This document shows, piece after piece, positions 33,390 to 40,630 of a stretch of DNA of 64,000 nt (position 1 is its first letter; every line of letters begins with the position of its first letter). This stretch comes from Micromonospora sp. CPCC 205371 (GTDB lineage: Bacteria; Actinomycetota; Actinomycetes; Mycobacteriales; Micromonosporaceae). Both the position numbers and the translations under genes were made by a program. Below the pieces are notes generated by a model, which searched no databases, was not told the origin of the DNA, and worked only from the letters and a program-made list of their open reading frames with translations. The stretch spans positions 62,001 to 126,000 of the forward strand of contig NZ_JAIBNX010000003.1 of the NCBI RefSeq assembly GCF_026130045.1, in the 5' to 3' direction.

Positions 33390-34610
33390 CTATCCCGTCG
33401 TGCGGATGGGCAACGAACTGAATCCCTTCAGGGTCAAGCTGTTGCGACGTTGACCAGGACCGGCCGCGGCCAGTGCCGGAAAGCGGCGCACGAGTGCGGG
33501 TAGCGCGATCTGTGCTTCCAGCCGGGCAAGCGGCGCACCGAGGCAGTAGTGGATGCCGCCGCCGAACGACAGCGGTGAGTTGTCCAGGCGGTCCAGCCGA
33601 AGGCAGTCCGGGTCAGCGAATCGCTCAGGGTCACGGTTGCCCGCACCGAGATAGGCGATCACCCGTTCGCCTTCCTCGACAGCGATCCCAGCGATCTCGA
33701 CCCGTTCGGTCGCCACTCGACTGCTGACCTGGACCGGACTGTCGAATCGGAGTAGTTCCTCGACGGCTGGCCCGGCGAGTGCGGGGCGTTCGGCGAGAAG
33801 CTTCAACTGGTCGGGGTGCGCGAGGAGCGCGGCCAAGCCGTTGGACAGCAGGTTTGTGGTGGTCTCGAAGCCCGCGGCGAACAGGAAGGCCGCATTGCTC
33901 AGGACTTCCTCGTCGGAGAGCCGGTCGTCGGTGGCCTGCGCCTGGACCAGCGCGCTGATCAGATCGTCGGCAGGCCGCCGGCGGCGCTCCTCGACGAGTC
34001 CGGCGAGATAGTCGCGGATGGTGGCGGCGGCCGGATCCGCTCGGCTCACCACCTCAGGGGAAATCACCTCGAGCACCTGCGCCCAGTCGCGCACCAGCGA
34101 CTGGAACTGGCCGCGATCCTCCACCGGTATCCCGAGCAGCTCACCGATGACGTTGACCGGCAACGGGAACGCGAAGGACTCGACGAAGTCGACCTCGCCG
34201 TTCAACTGATCGAGCAAGCCGTCGACCATCTGCTCGATCGCCGGTCGCAGCGCCTGCACCCGGCGCGCGGTGAACGCGGAGCTCACGAGCCGGCGCAGCC
34301 GGGTGTGGTCAGGCGGGTTAAGAGTGATCATGCTGGTGAAAAGATGCAGCAGCGCCGGATGCTCGCGCCAGTCCGGGAAACCGACTAAGGCCAACAGGTT
34401 GTCGGGAGGCATGTGCGCGAACCGCCCATCGCGGACCACACTCGCGCAGTCCGCGTAGCCGGTCACGGCCAACGCGCCATCCTGCGCCCGCACGACCGGC
34501 GAAATCTGTCTTAGCCGCGCATATCGCGGGTACGGGTCCTCCCGACCCACCATCGCCGTCAGCTCACCCAGCAGAAACAAGGCTTCTGGACTCTGCACTA
34601 CCTCAGGCAC
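33390..34610 (-). CDS. Cytochrome P450
   Basis: 406 residues from the GTG at 34610, the normal bacterial length; the frame continues upstream through a palindrome and a hairpin, which argues against an earlier start. The oxygen-binding helix is FAAGFETTTNLL, the K-helix EELLRFDSP, and the haem-Cys loop FGGGIHYCLGAPLARLE. It is a soluble class I enzyme needing ferredoxin partners, which are absent here. Its position facing an orphan carrier protein suggests tailoring of a carrier-bound or secondary-metabolite substrate. Confidence 0.92.
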   Translation of the reverse strand: MPEVVQSPEALFLLGELTAMVGREDPYPRYARLRQISPVVRAQDGALAVTGYADCASVVRDGRFAHMPPDNLLALVGFPDWREHPALLHLFTSMITLNPPDHTRLRRLVSSAFTARRVQALRPAIEQMVDGLLDQLNGEVDFVESFAFPLPVNVIGELLGIPVEDRGQFQSLVRDWAQVLEVISPEVVSRADPAAATIRDYLAGLVEERRRRPADDLISALVQAQATDDRLSDEEVLSNAAFLFAAGFETTTNLLSNGLAALLAHPDQLKLLAERPALAGPAVEELLRFDSPVQVSSRVATERVEIAGIAVEEGERVIAYLGAGNRDPERFADPDCLRLDRLDNSPLSFGGGIHYCLGAPLARLEAQIALPALVRRFPALAAAGPGQRRNSLTLKGFSSLPIRTTG

Positions 34611-34625
34611 CGCCCCAGCATACGT

Positions 34626-34638
34626 ACCAACGGTTGGT
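34626..34638. promoter_or_regulatory. Palindromic operator upstream of the P450 gene
   Basis: ACCAAC, central G, GTTGGT: a perfect 13-bp palindrome ending 16 bp before the P450 start. The form suits a TetR-type repressor; no regulator gene lies adjacent. Confidence 0.5.
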
Positions 34639-34656
34639 GCGGCTATGAGCGTGCGC

Positions 34657-34688
34657 CGCAACGCCGTGGTCTGGTCCACGGCGTTGCG
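34657..34688. other. Strong 13-bp hairpin upstream of the P450 gene
   Basis: CGCAACGCCGTGG (34657-34669), six-base loop, CCACGGCGTTGCG (34676-34688). No T-run follows. It could be a terminator of vanished transcription or an operator. The rest of 34689-35059 shows no gene. Confidence 0.45.
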
Positions 34689-35059
34689 CGCGATCGTAGT
34701 TTTGGTCTGCTTTACGTATGGGGCGCGCAGTACGGGTCGGACACAGGACACGTCCAGCCGAACTCAAGGCCGTGACTCCTCTGTCCACACTGGACCGAAG
34801 TGGTCGAGCTGGTCGACCACGACGAGTGGAAGTATCGGGTTTCGAAGGCTTCGGGCCGCTGCAGAAAGCCCAGCGGCCCCCCGGACTCGGCCCGCTCGTT
34901 TTTCATGATCTGTCAAAGGACATTTGGCGACGAACCGGTTCCTGCGGTACTGACGGCCCATGCCTAGGACAGCGCTGTCCGAACCGGGCGCGGCGCTGTG
35001 GAACTCGGTCGGTCGCTCCGGGATGGGCTGCGCGCACGGGCAGACCCTGACACGCCGGC

Positions 35060-35803
35060 TCAGGCCGGGGCTGGCAGATGGATCGAGGCGAGTTTGGCTG
35101 GGTCAACGATGATGTGGATGCCGGTGATCCGGCCTTGGGCGACTGTGAAGGCGATGACGGACAGAGGGGTTCGGTCGGGGCGCCAGGACATGTGTCCGGG
35201 GATGCCGTTGACCAGCACGGGTCGGTGGCTGGCGGCCTCGCCGGAGAACATGCGGGCGCCGGCGGCGACCTTGGTGGCGCCGAGGGTGACGACCGCGCCT
35301 TCGGGGGTGTCGACGGTCAGCTTCACGTTCGGGTCGAGGACGCGTAGGAGCGCTTCAAAGTCGCCGCTGAGGGCGGCGGCGCGGAATGCCTGGACCACCT
35401 TTCGGTGCTCGCGGCCAGGGCCCGCCGGCCGGTCGGTGGCTTGGACCTTGCGGCGGGCGCGGCTGGCGATCATCTCCACGGGTTCGGACTCTTCGAAGCT
35501 GACGCCGCGCTGGCGCAGAATCTCGAAATCCTTTCGCAAATCGTCGGATTCGAGGATCAGCGGGCCGGGCGCCGCACTCTGGCCTCCGTCGCCCGGCTGT
35601 CCCGCGGCCGCCGCATGCGACCACAGGATGATCTGCACTGGGCTATCGGGAACGCCGACGGTCAGGAAACGTCCGTCGGGCCCCGAGAAGTCGATCCGCT
35701 TCTCCAGGCCGAGTCCATCGGTGTAGAACTTCAGTGCGCGGTCCTGATCGGTGACGTAGACCGTCGCATACATGATGTTGGTCAGCATCCTGTCCCTATT
35801 CAC
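35060..35803 (-). CDS. Chimera: VOC domain fused to the tail of a SigJ-type sigma factor
   Basis: 247 residues. Residues 1-~110 are a glyoxalase/VOC domain (MYATVYVTDQDRALKFYTDG; RQRGVSFEESEPVE). At residue ~111 the sequence switches to IASRARRKVQATDRPAGP, the end of sigma region 4 of a SigJ-like ECF factor. The C-terminal NTF2/SnoaL-like domain of that factor follows (FRAAALSGDFEALLRVLDPNV; VNGIPGHMSW; FTVAQGRITGIHIIVDP). The VOC domain lacks its last strand. An in-frame deletion between two adjacent genes explains this best. The product has no sigma region 2 and cannot act as a sigma factor. Confidence 0.8.
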   Translation of the reverse strand: MNRDRMLTNIMYATVYVTDQDRALKFYTDGLGLEKRIDFSGPDGRFLTVGVPDSPVQIILWSHAAAAGQPGDGGQSAAPGPLILESDDLRKDFEILRQRGVSFEESEPVEMIASRARRKVQATDRPAGPGREHRKVVQAFRAAALSGDFEALLRVLDPNVKLTVDTPEGAVVTLGATKVAAGARMFSGEAASHRPVLVNGIPGHMSWRPDRTPLSVIAFTVAQGRITGIHIIVDPAKLASIHLPAPA

Positions 35804-36117
35804 TCGTCGGTGCGACGACCGTTCCGTATTTCGGTCGTCGCACCTATGACGAGTGCCGACCGGGAAAGGTAACAGGACCGGTCGCCGCAGCGGTAACCGG
35901 GCGTGTGCGTTGGTTGCCGCAGCCGCGGGACATTGTCGCGGTGCCCCGGCTTCCCGACGCCGCCCAGCCGTGATCTGAACGGGTAACGGTTGCGGCGCTG
36001 ACGCGTAGTGCCGCCGTCAGCCCTCCGCCCGCTACTGGTCGGAGGTGATGCCGACTGGCAGGTGCGCCGGGGCCGCGTGCCTGGTGACCGGACCAAGCGT
36101 CCGCGCGATCGTCGACT
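35804..36117. other. Gene-free gap
   Basis: 314 bp between the chimeric gene and the DUF2786 gene. No ribosome site, recognisable protein segment or clear hairpin was seen, apart from a minus-strand stretch of plausible composition near 36160-36240 (TEGYDTVYQTVVGWMK) with no family match. Confidence 0.35.
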
Positions 36118-37191
36118 GTGGATGGTCGGCTGGGTGAGGATGCCCGCCGCTGTATCTTCCTTCATCCAGCCGACGACGGTCTGGTAGACGGTGTCGTAGC
36201 CCTCCGTGCAAAGAACCTTGTGGATGGGGCCGGGCCCGATGCCGTTGAGGTTACGGGCAGGGTCGGCGACGAGCTGCCGCATCCTCTTGCGCGGGTGGAC
36301 CTGATCGCGGCGCCGACCGGGGTCATGCTCGCCACGGCCCAGCCCGAAACCGACGTCGTCGGTGACCGGGTTATGACGATCCACGCCCCGTACGCTCTGG
36401 ACAAGGCGATGCTGCTCAATGCGATCGTCGAGATCCTCGGCGGCCGGGCGATCTTAAGGCACGGCGGCCCTCGTGGCGGCCGGGTGATGCACGTCTTTGG
36501 CATGCAGTCCGACCTGGAGCGCATCGACCTGCTCTTCACCTCGCTCCTTGTTCAGATCGGCCGGTTCATCGCCCGGGCGCGGCCCTGGCTGGGCGAGAAC
36601 CTCAAGGTGTTCAAGCGGGACTGGCTTGCCGGCTTCACCCGCACCGTCCGCGCCCGGCTCGCCGAGGTCGAGCGCCGCACCCGAAACGAGGTTCAGGAGG
36701 AGCGGGACGCGGCCAACGTGAGCGGCCCGTCGGTCGCGCTCGTCCTCGCCGACCGTCGCGACCAGGTCTCGCGGGCCTACGCCGCCGCCCACCCAAACGC
36801 CCGCGCCGCCGTCCGTCGACGGCTCGCCGGGCACGGCTACCACCAGGGCGTCGACGCCGGCAACCGGGCCGACCTCGGCGGCACACGCCCCCGTACGCCA
36901 TTGCGAGATCTGCGTGCACCGGATTCTGCGTTTCGCCTGCATACTCGTCACGTCCACCGAGGGGCATGGGAAGACGCAGACCGAAAAGACTGTTGCACTC
37001 ATTGGGCGCATCCACCTACCGTGTCCTTCAACAGATTCACCACCGAGCCAGGGAGCACGAAGATGTTGTGGCACGCCACGTTCGAACCGCAGCGGTCACC
37101 GCTGTGCGGTTCCGCAGGCCTACCCAACGTCGGGCGACCCTCCGATCTGACCGCCAGCGAGAAGCCGAACCAGGGCAGGCGGCGAACGTAA
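36118..37191 (+). CDS. DUF2786-family protein with abnormal ends
   Basis: The core (about 36290-36900) matches DUF2786 proteins: TDVVGDRVMTIHAPYALDKA, ERIDLLFTSLLVQ, KRDWLAGFTRTVRARL, VALVLADRRDQVSRAY and the terminal GYHQGVDAGNRADLGGTR. These proteins are common on actinomycete plasmids, phages and tRNA-bearing islands; function unknown. The usual N-terminal helical DUF2786 motif is missing or out of frame (residues 1-55 look unrelated). The C-terminus runs ~85 residues past the normal end as low-quality sequence. It may be a decaying gene; a start near 36290 is possible. Confidence 0.55.
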   Translation: MDGRLGEDARRCIFLHPADDGLVDGVVALRAKNLVDGAGPDAVEVTGRVGDELPHPLARVDLIAAPTGVMLATAQPETDVVGDRVMTIHAPYALDKAMLLNAIVEILGGRAILRHGGPRGGRVMHVFGMQSDLERIDLLFTSLLVQIGRFIARARPWLGENLKVFKRDWLAGFTRTVRARLAEVERRTRNEVQEERDAANVSGPSVALVLADRRDQVSRAYAAAHPNARAAVRRRLAGHGYHQGVDAGNRADLGGTRPRTPLRDLRAPDSAFRLHTRHVHRGAWEDADRKDCCTHWAHPPTVSFNRFTTEPGSTKMLWHATFEPQRSPLCGSAGLPNVGRPSDLTASEKPNQGRRRT

Positions 37192-37213
37192 ACGCAGCAC
37201 AGACAGCGTCTAC

Positions 37214-37248
37214 GCCGCCCACCCAGACCAGGGGATCGGGCGGCTTTT
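37214..37248 (+). terminator. Rho-independent terminator before the tRNA array
   Basis: GCCGCCC (37214-37220) pairs with GGGCGGC (37238-37244), followed by TTTTC. It closes the DUF2786 transcription unit just ahead of tRNA-Trp. Confidence 0.7.
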
Positions 37249-37270
37249 CGTTGTAGCACAACAACCTCAT

Positions 37271-37344
37271 AGGGGCGTGGCGCAACAGGTAGTCGCGGCG
37301 GTCTCCAAAACCGCAGGTTGTAGGTTCGAGCCCTGTCACCCCTG
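37271..37344 (+). tRNA. tRNA-Trp (CCA)
   Basis: The anticodon arm is GCGGT-CTCCAAA-ACCGC and the T arm GTAGG-TTCGAGC-CCTGT. The acceptor AGGGGCG/CACCCCT has one C-A mismatch. The D arm is degenerate compared with a housekeeping tRNA-Trp. It lies outside the inverted repeats that flank the rest of the array. Confidence 0.85.
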
Positions 37345-37390
37345 CTTTGCCCTGCGCATTTTCGCGCGGAATGGCATTGATAGTTGAGAA

Positions 37391-37408
37391 TTCCACAGTG
37401 GATGGCAT
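37391..37408 (+). repeat. Left 18-bp inverted repeat of the tRNA/HNH array
   Basis: TTCCACAGTGGATGGCAT; its exact inverse complement occurs at 38714-38731. The inner part TCCAC-A-GTGGA is itself palindromic. Confidence 0.75.
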
Positions 37409-37452
37409 TACGAAGCCCGGCGGTCGCCGAAGATTGGTGGCGGCCGGGCATT

Positions 37453-37525
37453 CGGGAACGACCGGCACGGTGACCGGGCCTGGTTTGGGACCAGGACGCA
37501 GCGCGTTCGACTCGCGCGTTCCCGA
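37453..37525 (+). tRNA. tRNA-Pro (UGG)
   Basis: Acceptor CGGGAAC/GTTCCCG perfect; D stem CCGG/CCGG; anticodon arm CCTGG-TTTGGGA-CCAGG; T arm GCGCG-TTCGACT-CGCGC. No CCA encoded. All stems pair, so it should fold normally. Confidence 0.92.
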
Positions 37526-37530
37526 CGCAC

Positions 37531-37602
37531 GGGCCGCACGTCACCGGTGTGCGGGGATGCTCGGCAGGCATCTCGGGAGGGGTTCGACACCCCTGCGGTC
37601 CA
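37531..37602 (+). tRNA. tRNA-Ala-like (GGC), unusual C33
   Basis: Acceptor GGGCCGC/GCGGTCC pairs with one G-U; T arm AGGGG-TTCGACA-CCCCT is perfect; anticodon stem GATGC/GCATC is perfect with loop TCGGCAG, giving GGC for Ala. Position 33 is C instead of the near-universal U, and the D arm is irregular. It may be a decayed or phage-type tRNA. Confidence 0.6.
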
Positions 37603-37603
37603 C

Positions 37604-37632
37604 GCACGGGTTCGAGTCCCCGCTACCGCTCG
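37604..37632 (+). other. Orphan T-arm-like sequence
   Basis: GGG-TTCGAGT-CCC with flanking CCGCTACCGC looks like the 3' end of a tRNA, but no matching 5' half with a complementary acceptor is present. Read as a tRNA remnant. Confidence 0.4.
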
Positions 37633-37637
37633 ACGTT

Positions 37638-37715
37638 CCGGGGCGCGGTGTTTGGCAGCCGCGACGGGACTCTGGACCCCCGGAACAGACGCAGGTTCGA
37701 TTCCTGCACCCCGAG
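37638..37715 (+). tRNA. tRNA-Gln-like (CUG), degenerate
   Basis: The T arm GCAGG-TTCGATT-CCTGC is perfect; the 3' end ACCCCGA-G is followed by an encoded CCA (37716-37718). The loop CTCTGGA gives anticodon CTG. The anticodon stem and 5' acceptor pair only partly, as if a base or two were lost. It may be non-functional; a better tRNA-Gln lies at 38415. Confidence 0.5.
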
Positions 37716-37719
37716 CCAT

Positions 37720-37792
37720 GCCGAGGTAGCCCAACGGGAGAGGCAGCCGGCTCAAACCCGGTACAGCGCGGGTTCGACCCCCGCTCTCGGCA
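37720..37792 (+). tRNA. tRNA with CAA anticodon (Leu) but short variable loop
   Basis: Acceptor GCCGAGG/TCTCGGC, anticodon arm GCCGG-CTCAAAC-CCGGT, T arm GCGGG-TTCGACC-CCCGC. The anticodon CAA reads UUG (Leu), but the variable loop is only ~5 nt, whereas bacterial tRNA-Leu normally has a long variable arm. Which synthetase charges it is therefore uncertain. Confidence 0.75.
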
Positions 37793-37814
37793 CGCATGCC
37801 GTCGTAGCTCACGT

Positions 37815-37887
37815 GCGGACGTGGCGCAGCTGGTAGCGCGTCACCTTGCCACGGTGAAGGCCGCGGGTTCGAACCCCGCCGTCCGCT
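37815..37887 (+). tRNA. tRNA-Gly (GCC)
   Basis: Acceptor GCGGACG/CGTCCGC, D stem GCGC/GCGC, anticodon arm TCACC-TTGCCAC-GGTGA, T arm GCGGG-TTCGAAC-CCCGC, all perfect. CCA is encoded at 37888-37890. Best-formed tRNA of the array. Confidence 0.95.
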
Positions 37888-37932
37888 CCAACAATTCCCA
37901 CCGGCCATCACGACCAGCAGAGGAGGTATCCG

Positions 37933-38373
37933 GTGGACGTCTTGGTCATCAACGCCGACCTCGGCCCGCTCCACCGGGTCAGTCTCCGCCACGCCGTACG
38001 GATGCTCGTGCGGAGGGTCGCCGAGGTTCACGAAGCACACCCAGACCGGGTGATCGGCGTCTACCCGATCCCGACGGTCGTGCGGCTGGTCCGGTACGTG
38101 GTCACCCGCTGGCGGTACAACTGCGGGCCGGCATGGTCGCGTCCCGGCGTGCTGGTCCGCGACGAGCGGGTGTGCGGCTACTGCGGCGCTCACGCCACCA
38201 CCGTCGACCACATCCTGCCCCGCTCCCGCGGCGGCAAGAACTCCTGGCTCAACACGATCGCGGCCTGTGGCGGCTGCAATCAGCGCAAGGGCGACCGCAC
38301 CCCGGCCGAGGCCGGCATGCGGTTGCGGTTCGAGCCGACCGCCCCGTCGTGGGCGGCGCTCGTAGCGCGCTGA
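37933..38373 (+). CDS. HNH endonuclease
   Basis: 146 residues. GTG start at 37933 follows AGGAGG. The beta-beta-alpha-metal nuclease motif reads CGYCGAHATTVDHILPRSRGG, then NTIAACGGCNQRKGDRTP, with CxxC pairs binding zinc and His in VDHI as the catalytic residue. The N-terminus (VLVINADLGPLHRVS) is that of the stand-alone HNH family found in actinophages and on actinobacterial tRNA-rich islands. It sits in the middle of the tRNA array inside the inverted repeats. It may cut DNA at defined sites and help the cassette move, by analogy with homing nucleases; that is inference. Confidence 0.9.
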   Translation: MDVLVINADLGPLHRVSLRHAVRMLVRRVAEVHEAHPDRVIGVYPIPTVVRLVRYVVTRWRYNCGPAWSRPGVLVRDERVCGYCGAHATTVDHILPRSRGGKNSWLNTIAACGGCNQRKGDRTPAEAGMRLRFEPTAPSWAALVAR

Positions 38374-38414
38374 TGGTGCGGCCGGCGGCAACTCTCTCGC
38401 CCGCCGGCCGCCTT

Positions 38415-38486
38415 TGGGAGCTGATGTAACCGGCAGCATGGTTGCCTCTGAAGCAGCTCGTCCAGGTTCGAATCCTGGGCTCCCAG
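38415..38486 (+). tRNA. tRNA-Gln (CUG)
   Basis: Acceptor TGGGAGC/GCTCCCA perfect, D stem ATGT/GCAT near-perfect, anticodon arm GTTGC-CTCTGAA-GCAGC, T arm CCAGG-TTCGAAT-CCTGG perfect. No CCA encoded. Confidence 0.92.
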
Positions 38487-38498
38487 CGACATGTCCTA

Positions 38499-38569
38499 GG
38501 GGCCGGCCTGGTTATAGAGCGCTGGTCCTACAAACCGAGGGCTTGCAGGTTCGAGTCCTGCCGCGGTCA
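38499..38569 (+). tRNA. tRNA-Val-like (UAC), degenerate acceptor
   Basis: T arm GCAGG-TTCGAGT-CCTGC perfect. The anticodon loop CCTACAA in a TGGT/ACCG stem gives anticodon TAC (Val), with C at position 33. The acceptor GGCCGGC/CGCGGTC has two mismatches and the exact 5' end is uncertain. Confidence 0.5.
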
Positions 38570-38626
38570 CCCCGCGGGCGCGCCACCGACGGTGAGGTGG
38601 GGCCGAATCCAGCCGTGGGCACGCAT

Positions 38627-38711
38627 GGCCTCGCGGAAGCTCCGGGTGGAGCTGGCCGCCTGCAAAGCGGTTCCCGTTAAGGGTCCTCCCGTTCGACTCG
38701 GGGCGAGGTCT
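38627..38711 (+). tRNA. tRNA-Cys (GCA) with a long variable arm
   Basis: Acceptor GGCCTCG/CGAGGTC, D arm AGCTC/GAGCT, anticodon arm CCGC-CTGCAAA-GCGG, T arm TCCCG-TTCGACT-CGGGG. The variable region forms its own stem-loop (CCCGTTAAGGG), which is unusual for Cys. It lies 2 bp from the right inverted repeat. Confidence 0.7.
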
Positions 38712-38713
38712 CG

Positions 38714-38731
38714 ATGCCATCCACTGTGGAA
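38714..38731 (-). repeat. Right 18-bp inverted repeat of the tRNA/HNH array
   Basis: ATGCCATCCACTGTGGAA, exact inverse of 37391-37408. The pair encloses 1.3 kb with eight tRNA or tRNA-like genes and the HNH gene. Confidence 0.75.
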
Positions 38732-38851
38732 CATCGTGAGCGCGGGCGTTGGCTGCCCGGCTGCCGGCGGCCGTTGAGGTGACCGTCGGCACGTAGAGCG
38801 CTATCAGCTCGGCGGCTCTGGCTCATCCGCTGTCCAGGTACGGGATACGCG

Positions 38852-39559
38852 TCAGGAGCGATCGTTGGTGATCGGGCGTGATGCGCCGCCTGCGGCCAGG
38901 CGCATCAGGTCGGTGTCGAAGTCGATGTCGGCGCCGGTCCGTTCGGCGCGGGTGGCGTTGCCGCCGAACTGGTGCTGGTAGCCCGACCAGTTGCTGTCGG
39001 CGATGTCGCGGCCGGCGCCGCTGCGCAGCAGGACGGCAAGCTCGCCCGCGGCGCGGGCGATCCGCTTGCCCAGATCGGTGGAGCTCCAGTCCTCGGGCGC
39101 CGCGTACAGCGAGGTAGGCATCGGCAGGGCCCGCAGGAACGCGAACAGTGGACGGAGGTGGTCATCGACGACCATCGCGTGACGCGCGCTGCCGCCGGTC
39201 GCTGCGAGGATGACCGGCTTGGCGATCAGCAGGTCGTTGTCGATCAGGTCGGCGAAGGACTTGAAGAGTCCGCTGATACCCGCCTTGTAGACGGGCGTGG
39301 CGGCAATGATCCCATCTGTCCGCGCTAGCTGCTCGATGGCTGCCTGCACCTTCGGGTTCGGCATACCCGAGACGAGTGCTTGTGCGACGTCCACGGCGAG
39401 AGTGCCGAGGTCGATCGAACGGACCGTTGCGGTGGTGCCGGACTCGCGAAGGGTGTCGATCACCTTCTGGGCAACGCGATCGGCGAGCAGGCGCGTCGAT
39501 GAGGGGTCGCTGACACCGGCGTTGATCACGGTGATCGTCACCGGTACGTGTGCAGCCAT
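38852..39559 (-). CDS. FMN reductase (CE1759 family)
   Basis: 235 residues, flavodoxin-like fold. TVINAGVSDPSSTRLLADRV begins the FMN-binding loop and ATPVYKAGISGLFKSFAD is the signature of NAD(P)H-dependent FMN reductases. LAATGGSARHAMVVDDHLRPLF is typical of the family that feeds reduced FMN to a luciferase-like monooxygenase encoded next to it. That partner is reduced to its last 84 codons just upstream, so this enzyme appears orphaned. Confidence 0.88.
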   Translation of the reverse strand: MAAHVPVTITVINAGVSDPSSTRLLADRVAQKVIDTLRESGTTATVRSIDLGTLAVDVAQALVSGMPNPKVQAAIEQLARTDGIIAATPVYKAGISGLFKSFADLIDNDLLIAKPVILAATGGSARHAMVVDDHLRPLFAFLRALPMPTSLYAAPEDWSSTDLGKRIARAAGELAVLLRSGAGRDIADSNWSGYQHQFGGNATRAERTGADIDFDTDLMRLAAGGASRPITNDRS

Positions 39560-39560
39560 C

Positions 39561-39815
39561 TCAGAATCCCCGCGGGAAGCGGGCCTCGACGCCCGCGACG
39601 GTGTCCTGGTACGGCGAGGCGCCGGACAGGTTGTCGCCCCGGTTGGGATTCGGGCGTGGCTGACGCGGTTCGGCGTCGCCGTACTTCGCCTTCACCAGCG
39701 ATGCGTGCGTGGGCGCGTCCGGCACACCTGGCTTGCGCCGCGCCGCCATCTCCTTGCGCAGGACCGGAACCACCTCGGTGCCGAGCAACTCGACCTGCTC
39801 CAGGGCCATATCCAC
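39561..39815 (-). pseudogene. 3' remnant of a luciferase-like monooxygenase gene
   Basis: 84 codons starting QVELLGTEVVPVLRKEMAAR and ending EARFPRGF, the C-terminus of a CE1758-type LLM flavin oxidoreductase. No N-terminal barrel remains and no promoter or ribosome site fits the first ATG. It ends 1 bp before the FMN reductase start, the usual operon layout of the pair. Confidence 0.75.
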
Positions 39816-39888
39816 GGGAAGGCATGCACTCTAGCCTACGCCTCACATGACACGTCAAGCACCCCGGCGGCGACGGCACCCGGACGGC

Positions 39889-40602
39889 TCACCGAGACGC
39901 GCTTCCGGATGGAGGTGGGGATTCGCGGAAGTGGTCGAGTCCGTCAAGGAGCAGGTCGAGCGTGAACTCGAACTCGACCTGGCTGTCACACCAGCCAAGC
40001 GTGGGGTCGGCGGCATCATGCGCCTCGGTGGCGACCATCGCCACGAGGTGGGGCAAAGCGTCGCCCATCGCCGTCAGGTCCGCCTCCGCGACGTCGACGT
40101 CCGTGCTCCCGCCGGCCGGGACGGGTCTGAAGATCTCCTGGGCGAAGCCGAGCGCCATGCTGCCGAAGGCGTGCAGCGCCCGGTGCGCTATGCGGTACGA
40201 GAACCCGGCATCGACTAGCGTGGAAACGATTTCGTCATAGTAGGCATACACGCCGGCAGGGATGGTTGGGCGCGAGCCGATGAGGCCGGGGGCCCACGGG
40301 TGCCGCAGCATCACATTGCGCGCTGCGAGGAAGCGCTGCCGCAGCAACGTACGCCATTCCGTGTTGATCGGATCCTTGCGTAGGCGGCCGACCGCCGCAT
40401 CGATCTCCTCGATGACAGCCTCGACGAGGCCATCCAGCAGGCCGTCCTTGCCACGCAGGTGGTAGTAGAGCGACATGGCCTCGACGCCAAGATCAGCAGC
40501 GAGGCGTCGCATCGTCAATGCCTGGATGCCTTCCGCGTCCGCGAGAGCGACCGCAGCGTGCAACACCATCTCGCGGCTCAGTGGCTTTCGAGCCTTCTTC
40601 AC
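39889..40602 (-). CDS. TetR-family transcriptional regulator
   Basis: 237 residues. The N-terminal helix-turn-helix reads GIQALTMRRLAADLGVEAMSLYYHL (in part, ~25-48), followed by the TetR_C-type ligand domain (LRHPWAPGLIGSRP; ALHAFGSMALGFAQ). It diverges from the DUF4386 gene with a perfect 11-bp inverted repeat between them, so it likely represses itself and that gene in response to a small hydrophobic ligand. Confidence 0.9.
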   Translation of the reverse strand: MKKARKPLSREMVLHAAVALADAEGIQALTMRRLAADLGVEAMSLYYHLRGKDGLLDGLVEAVIEEIDAAVGRLRKDPINTEWRTLLRQRFLAARNVMLRHPWAPGLIGSRPTIPAGVYAYYDEIVSTLVDAGFSYRIAHRALHAFGSMALGFAQEIFRPVPAGGSTDVDVAEADLTAMGDALPHLVAMVATEAHDAADPTLGWCDSQVEFEFTLDLLLDGLDHFRESPPPSGSASR

Positions 40603-40630
40603 CTGTCACCTTCCGACTCTTGACCGTACC

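Noticed and set aside
35800-36384. Minus-strand frame with some natural-looking sequence
   Set aside because: No ribosome site, mostly Arg/Pro-rich, overlaps the DUF2786 frame; kept only as a note.
37408-38439. 343-codon minus-strand frame across the tRNA array
   Set aside because: It crosses well-folded tRNAs and the HNH gene.
38570-38626. Possible additional tRNA between Val-like and Cys
   Set aside because: GCCGAATCC resembles a T loop but no acceptor or anticodon stem could be formed.
37391-38731. CRISPR array
   Set aside because: Repeated TTCGA segments are T loops of tRNAs, not spaced direct repeats; no CRISPR array was seen in the window.
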